Below, in pieces: positions 1-4,514 of a stretch of 5,029 nt of DNA. The translations under genes were made by a program, and so were the position numbers. Source of the DNA: Euryarchaeota archaeon UBA242 (GTDB taxonomy: Archaea; Thermoplasmatota; Poseidoniia; Poseidoniales; Poseidoniaceae); contig DAJY01000033.1 of NCBI GenBank assembly GCA_002499015.1, positions 1-5,029 on the forward strand. Reading direction: 5' to 3'. The notes beneath the pieces were generated by a model, which worked only from the letters and a program-made list of their open reading frames with translations, was not told where the DNA came from and did no database searches. Every line of letters starts with the position of its first letter. Position 1 is the first letter of the stretch.

Positions 1-137
1 GGAGTAGACGCAGACTTGGTAGTTTGTAAATCTAAGTCGCTGCTATCTTGATTAGAAATTAGTCCCGCAAAGGAAGAGATTAAGAACACGAAAACTAGGG
101 CGAACGCCACATATCTACAACCGATATCCGCTCCCAT
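1..137 (-). CDS. N-terminal fragment of a secreted or membrane-anchored protein, function unknown (runs off left edge)
   Basis: An ATG at 137-135 opens a frame of 45 codons that stays open to the left edge. The product begins MGADIGCRY, followed by a strongly hydrophobic run at about residues 9-27 (YVAFALVFVFLISSFAGLI), then a polar Ser/Thr/Asp-rich stretch. This is the pattern of a signal peptide or N-terminal membrane anchor: a basic residue (Arg8) before the hydrophobic core and small residues (SSFAG) at its end. There is no lipobox cysteine. The polar linker suggests that the mature part lies outside the membrane. It is transcribed divergently from rpiA across about 82 bp. The rest of the protein is missing, so no family can be assigned. 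The call rests on the frame, the start codon and the hydrophobic profile only. Confidence 0.6.
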   Translation of the reverse strand, partial: MGADIGCRYVAFALVFVFLISSFAGLISNQDSSDLDLQTTKSAST

Positions 138-219
138 AATCACGATACATCAATACTAGACTGAAAAGACTTTTGTCATCTATCAATGATGAAATGTTGT
201 AAACTGTGCGAAAAGCATC

Positions 220-951
220 ATGAACTATATTCCACACCCTCTGCCTATGGCAGATGTTGAGCAACTAAAGAAAGAGGCAGGAATAGCGGCATGCTCATTC
301 GTAAAGACGGGTATGAAAGTAGGTCTTGGCACCGGTTCAACAGTAAAATATACCGTCATCGAATTAGGCCGTATGATCGCTGAAGAGGGTTTGGAGATCG
401 TTGGCGTCCCGACATCGCTCGCAACTGAAAAACTGGCAATAGAAGTTGGGATTCCACTGGTTAAATTATCTAGTATTGATGGATTAGATATCGTAATTGA
501 CGGTGCTGATGAGTACGACCCAAAATTCCAACTTATCAAGGGTGGCGGAGCAGCATTATTACGTGAAAAAATAGTAGTCCAAGAATCTTCGGCAATGGTA
601 GTAGTTGCGGATGATAGAAAGAGAGTTGATGTTCTTGGAGCATTTCCTCTTCCGATTGAAATAACTCCTTTTTCCAGTAGCGCTACAATTCGTGCACTCG
701 GAAGACTACTCGATTGTAGAGTCAATTGTAGAATGGCAGGAGATAACGCGGTAGTAACCGATAACGGCAATCTAATCGCTGATGCACATTGCGGCCCCAC
801 TATTACCAATCCAGAAAAGATGGAAGCAGATATATTGAACATAGCGGGAGTAGTTCAAGTTGGACTGTTCAATAACATGTGTGATGCTGTAGTTTTGGCT
901 GGGGCTAATGGTGTGGAAACCCATATCAATCCAGTTGGAAGACTAGCTTGA
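220..951 (+). CDS. rpiA: Ribose-5-phosphate isomerase A
   Basis: Interconverts ribose 5-phosphate and ribulose 5-phosphate in the cytoplasm, supplying ribose for nucleotides. The family signatures appear in order: the phosphate-binding loop GLGTGSTV at residues 35-42, DGADE at 94-98, and KGGGAALLREK at 107-117. Compared with the catalytic residues of E. coli RpiA (Asp81, Asp84, Lys94, Glu103), the equivalents here are Asp94, Asp97, Lys107 and Glu116, with identical spacing, so the enzyme should be active. The start is uncertain. ATG at 220 gives 243 residues; ATG at 247 (Met10, starting MADVEQLKKEAG) gives 234 and lines up better with the usual RpiA N-terminus. Neither has a Shine-Dalgarno sequence or a well-placed TATA box. 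The gene stands alone, between a divergent secreted-protein gene and the tRNA-Lys gene. Identification is secure; only the first nine residues are in doubt. Confidence 0.96.
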   Translation: MNYIPHPLPMADVEQLKKEAGIAACSFVKTGMKVGLGTGSTVKYTVIELGRMIAEEGLEIVGVPTSLATEKLAIEVGIPLVKLSSIDGLDIVIDGADEYDPKFQLIKGGGAALLREKIVVQESSAMVVVADDRKRVDVLGAFPLPIEITPFSSSATIRALGRLLDCRVNCRMAGDNAVVTDNGNLIADAHCGPTITNPEKMEADILNIAGVVQVGLFNNMCDAVVLAGANGVETHINPVGRLA

Positions 952-992
952 TTCAACACCCCACTCCAGCAAACAAATAACACTGTCAATGG

Positions 993-1000
993 TTAAATAC
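993..1000 (+). promoter_or_regulatory. TATA box of the tRNA-Lys gene
   Basis: TTAAATAC is centred about 25 bases before the first base of the mature tRNA. This is the archaeal TATA-to-start distance, so transcription would begin at or within a few bases of the tRNA 5' end. It lies in the otherwise featureless 69-bp gap after rpiA. The assignment rests on motif and spacing only. Confidence 0.6.
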
Positions 1001-1020
1001 GGGTTGCAAGAGGGCGGCAT

Positions 1021-1094
1021 GGGCCTGTAGCTTAGTCAGGTAGAGCGATGGACTCTTAATCCATCGGTCGCGGGTTCGAACCCCGTCAGGCCCG
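1021..1094 (+). tRNA. tRNA-Lys, anticodon CUU
   Basis: The full cloverleaf can be drawn. The acceptor stem GGGCCTG (1021-1027) pairs perfectly with CAGGCCC (1087-1093), with T8 and A9 following. The D arm has stem GCTT/GAGC (1030-1033 with 1043-1046; one G-T pair). The anticodon stem ATGGA/TCCAT (1048-1052 with 1060-1064) encloses the loop CTCTTAA, giving anticodon CTT at 1055-1057, which reads the lysine codon AAG. The T arm GCGGG/CCCGT (1070-1074 with 1082-1086) encloses TTCGAAC. The discriminator base is G1094 and the following bases are CCTT, so CCA is not encoded and must be added enzymatically. There is no intron. G73 and the absent CCA fit an archaeal tRNA-Lys. Confidence 0.98.
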
Positions 1095-1113
1095 CCTTAC
1101 AGACCAACAAACC

Positions 1114-1146
1114 ATTGGAATGTCATTAATTGTTGATTATTCCAAT
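1114..1146. terminator. Inverted repeat at the 3' end of sodX, possible hairpin or terminator
   Basis: ATTGGAAT (1114-1121) and ATTCCAAT (1139-1146) form a perfect 8-bp stem. A few further pairs are possible inside the 17-base spacer (TCA 1123-1125 with TGA 1134-1136). The hairpin covers the sodX stop codon at 1126-1128 and lies 19 bases past the tRNA-Lys end. It could mark the 3' end of the sodNX message and limit read-through towards the tRNA. The stem is AT-rich and no long T-run follows on either strand, so termination activity is a guess. Confidence 0.3.
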
Positions 1147-1416
1147 CACTAAGTTTGCATTAACTGGTCCAAAGTTATGTGAATCTTCGCTTGCTAATGG
1201 ATCTGGATTGTCTCCTTGAAGAAATAATTTTTCATCTTCAAGTATTTGTTTAATTCTTTTGACAATAATAACTTCCGACTTTAGTGGATGCTTTGAAACA
1301 ATAATATCACCCACAGTAAGAATTTTCTTACTTACATTACTAGCGGTTAGTTTATCGCCATCACAGTATGTTGGCCACATTGAATCACCACGAATTATTA
1401 CGTGGAAATCTGACAT
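1126..1416 (-). CDS. sodX: S26-family peptidase, nickel superoxide dismutase maturation protease
   Basis: A small signal-peptidase-like serine protease of 96 residues from the ATG at 1416. Numbered from that start, GDSMWPT at residues 11-17 carries the catalytic Ser12; VIIVKRI at 50-56 carries the expected general-base Lys53; and the conserved box GDNPDPLASEDSHNFGPV follows at 68-85. There is no hydrophobic N-terminal anchor, which argues for a cytoplasmic processing enzyme and not a secretory signal peptidase. The gene directly follows sodN on the same strand; sodN-sodX is a known conserved pair in actinobacteria and cyanobacteria, where SodX is held to remove the NiSOD propeptide. A GTG at 1446 would give 106 residues and overlap sodN by 11 bp, but GAGGT at 1427-1423 sits 3 bases before ATG 1419 and 6 before ATG 1416, favouring 1416 (or 1419, 97 residues). 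Confidence 0.88.
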   Translation of the reverse strand: MSDFHVIIRGDSMWPTYCDGDKLTASNVSKKILTVGDIIVSKHPLKSEVIIVKRIKQILEDEKLFLQGDNPDPLASEDSHNFGPVNANLVIGIINN

Positions 1417-1422
1417 CATTAG

Positions 1423-1427
1423 ACCTC
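1423..1427 (-). promoter_or_regulatory. Shine-Dalgarno-like site deciding the sodX start
   Basis: GAGGT on the minus strand lies 6 bases before the ATG at 1416 and 3 before the ATG at 1419. It lies between the sodN stop and these ATGs and supports them over the upstream GTG at 1446. Having a ribosome binding site here fits sodX being the internal gene of a message whose first gene (sodN) appears leaderless. Confidence 0.5.
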
Positions 1428-1435
1428 TATTTGCT

Positions 1436-1885
1436 TCAAGATGCACGAACCCAAGCGACTTCTCTTCCCTTTACTGCCCAGAACATATTATGAATGTCTT
1501 CGATTGCATCCATTAGTTGTTGAGCGTGTACTGCAGAGACTTCGACCTTACAAGCAGAACATAGTTTTGCTGCCTTCCAAAAGGTATCATGTAAAGTTGG
1601 GTTTGCTTCTAGATGAATAGGTTTGAAGAAATCTGTCCACAATACAAGTAATTCTGATTTACACTTGTGACCTTCTTCTTCTTTGATTGCAGCATATCTA
1701 CTCATTGTGTTAAGATAAGCAGCCATTGCTGGTGCATCAGAAGTTTCTGGGCACTCAAGAGTAAGCATTTTGTTTGTCATTGATTGAACTGCTTCAGCGG
1801 CAATTCTTGCACTTGCAGGGTCATATACACCACAAGGTCCATCACAGTGTGCTTCGGCTTCAATAGTTGGCAACTCGGTAGTCAT
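1436..1885 (-). CDS. sodN: Nickel-containing superoxide dismutase precursor (NiSOD)
   Basis: Dismutates superoxide to oxygen and hydrogen peroxide. The diagnostic nickel hook HCDGPCGVYDP is present: in the mature protein His1 (amine and imidazole), Cys2 and Cys6 bind nickel and Tyr9 gates the active site. The later WTDFFKP and IHNMFW segments (mature residues 71-77 and 119-124) match the helical-bundle part of the family. From ATG 1885 the precursor has 149 residues: a 12-residue propeptide (MTTELPTIEAEA) to be removed before His, and a 137-residue mature chain, longer than the 117 of Streptomyces. The propeptide is not hydrophobic, so a cytoplasmic site is likely. The frame also opens at a TTG at 1939, but a TATA-like box 25 bases before ATG 1885 argues for the shorter form. 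Four extra cysteines (mature 33, 63, 97, 100) are present. The maturation protease gene sodX follows. Confidence 0.95.
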   Translation of the reverse strand: MTTELPTIEAEAHCDGPCGVYDPASARIAAEAVQSMTNKMLTLECPETSDAPAMAAYLNTMSRYAAIKEEEGHKCKSELLVLWTDFFKPIHLEANPTLHDTFWKAAKLCSACKVEVSAVHAQQLMDAIEDIHNMFWAVKGREVAWVRAS

Positions 1886-1907
1886 CAAATTGGCTAAAAC
1901 GAATGCG

Positions 1908-1913
1908 CTTAAA
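1908..1913 (-). promoter_or_regulatory. TATA-like box of sodN, placed for a leaderless message
   Basis: On the minus strand TTTAAG is centred about 25 bases before the A of the sodN ATG at 1885. With the archaeal TATA-to-start distance, transcription would begin at the start codon itself, giving a leaderless mRNA. No Shine-Dalgarno sequence precedes that ATG, which agrees. It lies in the 75-bp gap between the carbamate kinase stop and sodN. Confidence 0.5.
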
Positions 1914-1923
1914 GAAGATACGC

Positions 1924-1943
1924 TTGCAAATTTTTGCAAATTT
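1924..1943. repeat. Tandem 10-bp repeat with TTGCAA half-sites upstream of the sodN promoter, candidate operator
   Basis: Two exact copies of TTGCAAATTT lie head to tail (1924-1933 and 1934-1943). Each contains the palindrome TTGCAA, and the two are spaced by exactly 10 bp, one helical turn. The block ends 10 bp upstream of the sodN TATA-like box, a usual position for an archaeal regulator site. The half-sites resemble the Nur (nickel-responsive Fur family) box of Streptomyces, described as tTGCaa-N5-ttGCAA, but the spacer here is 4, not 5. Regulator binding is an inference. Confidence 0.45.
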
Positions 1944-1960
1944 AGAAGTAATCTAGCGCT

Positions 1961-2869
1961 TTATTGATGAATAGTAGTACCTGCTTCACCACGCAATGCC
2001 TTCAATGCATCACCTGGTTGACACAATATCGCTTTGCATTTTGGGTTATGCAGTGATGCTTCCATCAAACTTCCAATCTTTGGACCCATAGAACCAGCTG
2101 GGAATTCTCCAGCAGCAAGGAATTGCTCACACTGGCCTATTGTTAGATGAGTATGGCTGACCTCTGATTCGCTACCGAATCCAGTTTTGACACAATCGAT
2201 GGCTGTTGAAATAATAAGTGCATCTGCCTGTAATTCTATAGCCAATAATGATGAAAGACGATCTTTGTCAATCACTGCTGGGACTCCAACATAGTGATTT
2301 TTCTTTTTGATTACTGGAATGCCTCCACCTCCACCACAAATAACAACAGCCTTTAGTTCAACTAATTTCTGAATAACTTGCAGGTCCAAAACCCGCATCG
2401 GTAACGGACTGGCAACAACTCTCCTCGGACCGCTAACAGTCTCAGCAATATCCCAGTCAGCAGTCATAACAACGTCATTTGATAAAACTGGACCTACTGG
2501 TTTAGTTGGAAACTGAAATCCTTTATCCGCCTCATTAACTTCAACCCTAGTCAAAACAACTGCTGTTCTCTCCGGTCTTCTGCGCCTCAGTAAAATAGAA
2601 TCTAGATTGATCGATAACGAGTGCCCAATCATCCCCTGTGTTGCTGCAACCCAACTATCCATGCCCTGGCTTTGGTCAACATCCATTGTTAGCAAATGAC
2701 CTACTTGTGGTCCATTTCCATGGGTGAGAATAACGCCCCATCCACCTTCCAATAGATCAACAACATCACTCATCACTCTAGCAAGAATATGTGAACTTTG
2801 GTGCTCGTCATCTCCTGAAGGGGAAGAGAGAGCATTGCCGCCTATGGCATACACTGCAATTTGACGCAT
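1961..2869 (-). CDS. arcC: Carbamate kinase
   Basis: Catalyses the reversible transfer of phosphate between carbamoyl phosphate plus ADP and carbamate plus ATP, in the cytoplasm; usually the ATP-forming last step of arginine, agmatine or allantoin breakdown. It is an amino-acid-kinase-fold protein with the family motifs in order (numbered from ATG 2869): AIGGNAL at 8-14, THGNGPQVG at 49-57, QGMIGH at 78-83, TKPVGP at 122-127, GGGGGIPV at 179-186, AVIDKDRLSSLLA at 198-210, ADALIISTAIDCV at 215-227 and GSMGPK at 259-264. The lysines expected at the active site correspond to Lys123, Lys202 and Lys264. The full length is 302 residues, normal for the family. A GTG at 2875 would add two residues. 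No deiminase or carbamoyltransferase gene lies in the window. The gene is 75 bp upstream of sodN on the same strand, but sodN appears to have its own promoter. Confidence 0.95.
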   Translation of the reverse strand: MRQIAVYAIGGNALSSPSGDDEHQSSHILARVMSDVVDLLEGGWGVILTHGNGPQVGHLLTMDVDQSQGMDSWVAATQGMIGHSLSINLDSILLRRRRPERTAVVLTRVEVNEADKGFQFPTKPVGPVLSNDVVMTADWDIAETVSGPRRVVASPLPMRVLDLQVIQKLVELKAVVICGGGGGIPVIKKKNHYVGVPAVIDKDRLSSLLAIELQADALIISTAIDCVKTGFGSESEVSHTHLTIGQCEQFLAAGEFPAGSMGPKIGSLMEASLHNPKCKAILCQPGDALKALRGEAGTTIHQ

Positions 2870-2905
2870 GGTCACAATTTACAAGGCTTCGTTTTGACAC
2901 TTTGC

Positions 2906-2911
2906 TATAAA
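2906..2911 (-). promoter_or_regulatory. TATA box of the carbamate kinase gene
   Basis: The minus strand reads TTTATA, a strong archaeal TATA hexamer, centred about 39 bases before the ATG at 2869. The predicted transcript start near 2882 leaves a short leader of about 13 bases without a Shine-Dalgarno sequence. The assignment is from motif and spacing only. Confidence 0.5.
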
Positions 2912-2923
2912 TGATACATTTAG

Positions 2924-2938
2924 TAGCCATTTTGGCTA
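2924..2938. repeat. Inverted repeat in the arcC/asnS divergent promoter region
   Basis: TAGCCA-TTT-TGGCTA is a perfect 6-bp inverted repeat with a 3-base centre. It lies between the arcC TATA box (2906-2911, minus) and a T-rich TATA candidate for asnS (2944-2951, plus), so a dimeric regulator bound here could touch both promoters. On the plus strand seven Ts follow at 2942-2948, making it look like a terminator, but no plus-strand gene ends upstream. Operator function is a guess. Confidence 0.35.
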
Positions 2939-2943
2939 TTGTT

Positions 2944-2951
2944 TTTTTATT
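2944..2951 (+). promoter_or_regulatory. T-rich TATA candidate for asnS
   Basis: TTTTTATT is the best TATA-like element before asnS. The transcript would begin near 2974, leaving a leader of about 43 bases. The element is low in complexity and a second weak candidate (ATATAG at about 2994-2999) is too close to the ATG, so this is tentative. Confidence 0.3.
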
Positions 2952-3016
2952 TCCATTGATGTATTGTAGAGGGTGAACTTGAATTACGAGGCGATATAGG
3001 AAGAACCGGTGCGAAT

Positions 3017-4348
3017 ATGGTAAAGACCATCTTTATCGGCGATGTCCAAGCCGGAAAATATGACGGACAAGAAGTAGAATTGATGGGCTGGGTAAAGCGT
3101 AGCCGTGGTTCTAATAAAATCCGCTTCGTAGTATTACGAGATTCTACTGGAGTAATTCAGTGCGTTGTCAAGAAAGATGCCATCGGTGAGGAATCATTTG
3201 AACAAGTAAAGGGTGCTCTTATCGAATCATCAATAAAAATAACTGGTATAATAAATGCTGATGAAAGAGCAGATGGTGGACATGAAATGATTGCCAGTTC
3301 AATCGTAATTGTGGGTAGTGTAAATCCTCAACACCCGTTCCCAATTACCGAATCTGCAATGAAAGCAGCTGATGGTGGAGAGACTGAATTTCTACTGGAC
3401 AACCGTCACCTCTATCTTAGAACTTCTAGAATGACTGCGATGTTACAAATGCGTAGCACTGTCTTTGGGTCAATTCATAATTACTTTAGAGACCTAGACT
3501 TTACTGAATATCAAGCGCCTAACTTTGTTGCAGGTGCAGTTGAAGGTGGTTCAACTTTATTCGAAGTACCATACTTTGGAAAAAAGGTTTATCTTACTCA
3601 ATCTTGGCAACTCTATGCAGAAGCAGCAATGCCTGCATTGGAACGATTATACACAATCGCTCCTTCATTCCGTGCAGAAAAGTCACGCACTAGAAGACAT
3701 TTAACCGAATTTTGGCATGCTGAAATGGAAGTTGCATGGGCAACCAATGATGAGATAATGACACATGGAGAAGGTGTCGTTAGAAAGATTGCAAGTGACC
3801 TGCTTGAAAACCGTTCAACTGAACTTGAAAGTATTGGTAGAGACCTTGAATTGGTAGCAAGATACGCGGATAGCCCATATCCTCGAATGAGATATGATGA
3901 AGCGATTGAAACATTGCAAGGAATGGGTGTTGATGTCGAATGGGGCCAAGACTTAGATTATTCAAAGGAGAAGGTATTGACTCAAGACTTTGACGTTCCA
4001 CACTTCCTAACCCATTATCCAAAGATTGCAAAACCATTCTACCACAGAGTTGATCCAGATGAGGGACAATATGTCCTTTGTCACGACTTATTAGCACCTG
4101 AAGGCTATGGGGAAATAATCGGTGGTGGTGAAAGAACTTGGTCAGAAGCAGAATTACTTGCTCGTCTTGATGAAGAAGGCACTGATAAGGCAGCATACCA
4201 ATTTTACATCGATACTCGGTCCTATGGTGGAGTCCCTCATGGAGGATTCGGACTCGGTGTTGATAGAGTGTGTTCTTGGCTAACTGGTGCAGACCACATT
4301 AGAGAAGTAATTCCATTCCCTAGAGATTCACGAAGAGTTTCACCTTGA
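3017..4348 (+). CDS. asnS: Asparaginyl-tRNA synthetase (archaeal type)
   Basis: Class IIb aminoacyl-tRNA synthetase that charges tRNA-Asn with asparagine using ATP. The N-terminal anticodon-binding OB fold spans about residues 18-100 (VELMGWVKRSRG, then RFVVLRDSTGVIQCVV). The catalytic domain follows: YLTQSWQLYAE at 192-202; motif 2, FRAEKSRTRRHLTEF at 218-232; PEGYGEIIGGGER in the later part; and motif 3, GGFGLGVDRVCSWLTG at 409-424 with Arg417, ending HIREVIPFPR. YLTQSWQLY and PEGYGEIIGGGER favour AsnRS over the closely related AspRS, and the OB fold rules out the AsnRS-like asparagine synthetase AsnA. The length of 443 is typical. ATG 3017 is the only ATG, GTG or TTG start in this frame after the in-frame stop at 2957-2959. 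It implies direct Asn-tRNA synthesis, so this organism need not rely on the GatCAB route for Asn. Tightly convergent with the zinc-ribbon gene. Confidence 0.95.
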   Translation: MVKTIFIGDVQAGKYDGQEVELMGWVKRSRGSNKIRFVVLRDSTGVIQCVVKKDAIGEESFEQVKGALIESSIKITGIINADERADGGHEMIASSIVIVGSVNPQHPFPITESAMKAADGGETEFLLDNRHLYLRTSRMTAMLQMRSTVFGSIHNYFRDLDFTEYQAPNFVAGAVEGGSTLFEVPYFGKKVYLTQSWQLYAEAAMPALERLYTIAPSFRAEKSRTRRHLTEFWHAEMEVAWATNDEIMTHGEGVVRKIASDLLENRSTELESIGRDLELVARYADSPYPRMRYDEAIETLQGMGVDVEWGQDLDYSKEKVLTQDFDVPHFLTHYPKIAKPFYHRVDPDEGQYVLCHDLLAPEGYGEIIGGGERTWSEAELLARLDEEGTDKAAYQFYIDTRSYGGVPHGGFGLGVDRVCSWLTGADHIREVIPFPRDSRRVSP

Positions 4349-4352
4349 TATC

Positions 4353-4466
4353 TTAGATGAGTGGCTCTCCGCAATGAGGGCACGGTAATCCAGGTACAAA
4401 TTCACCCAGCATAAATCCACAATGCGGGCAAAATGATGAAATAAAAATGTCCTCGATGCCGTTCAC
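4353..4466 (-). CDS. Zinc-ribbon mini-protein of 37 residues, function unknown
   Basis: A short frame from a GTG at 4466 to a TAA at 4353. The product has two near-identical zinc knuckles, CPHCG at residues 13-17 and CPHCG at 29-33, separated by FMLGEFVPGLP, and ends EPLI. The two CPxC pairs are the layout of a single treble-clef or rubredoxin-like zinc ribbon, so almost the whole protein is one zinc-binding module. GTG is the only ATG, GTG or TTG between the upstream in-frame stop (4476-4478) and the first knuckle; the internal ATG (Met19) would destroy the motif. No Shine-Dalgarno sequence is visible. It lies 48 bp after the phosphatase gene on the same strand and converges on asnS with only 4 bp between stop codons. 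Small zinc ribbons of this sort are common in archaea and often bind nucleic acid or protein, but no specific role can be given. Confidence 0.65.
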   Translation of the reverse strand: MNGIEDIFISSFCPHCGFMLGEFVPGLPCPHCGEPLI

Positions 4467-4504
4467 TGATACACGCTATGTAGTGACAAAGTTATCAACT
4501 CTTG

Positions 4505-4512
4505 CATAAAAA
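4505..4512 (-). promoter_or_regulatory. T-run after the phosphatase gene, overlapping a TATA-like box for the zinc-ribbon gene
   Basis: On the minus strand TTTTTATG begins two bases after the phosphatase stop codon (4517-4515). The five Ts could act as an archaeal oligo-T terminator for the phosphatase. TTTATG in the same stretch could act as a TATA box giving a transcript start near 4481, 15 bases before the zinc-ribbon GTG. Both readings are weak. Confidence 0.25.
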
Positions 4513-4514
4513 CC

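Noticed and set aside
225..842. Long minus-strand open frame across rpiA
   Set aside because: It lies entirely opposite the secure rpiA frame, has a low-complexity Ser/Ile/Thr-rich translation and shows no family motif; a shadow of rpiA.
952..1020. Possible small gene or terminator between rpiA and tRNA-Lys
   Set aside because: Only 69 bp with a TATA box for the tRNA; no T-run, hairpin or convincing frame seen.
1417..1446. Extended SodX from the GTG at 1446
   Set aside because: A Shine-Dalgarno-like GAGGT supports the ATGs at 1419/1416, and the extra residues precede the conserved core without family similarity that I can recognise.
1259..1516. Plus-strand open frame of 85 codons opposite sodX and the end of sodN
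   Set aside because: Antisense to two well-supported genes with no recognisable motif.
1886..1939. Extended NiSOD N-terminus from the TTG at 1939
   Set aside because: The promoter-like TATA box and repeat fall inside this stretch, TTG is a weaker start, and the ATG at 1885 gives a propeptide of the usual size.
2924..2948. Intrinsic terminator reading of the hairpin plus T7 on the plus strand
   Set aside because: No plus-strand gene ends before it; arcC is transcribed away from it. Kept only as an inverted repeat.
3780..4196. Minus-strand open frame of 138 codons within asnS
   Set aside because: Entirely antisense to the catalytic domain of asnS; the His/Gln/Leu-rich translation is typical of a shadow frame.
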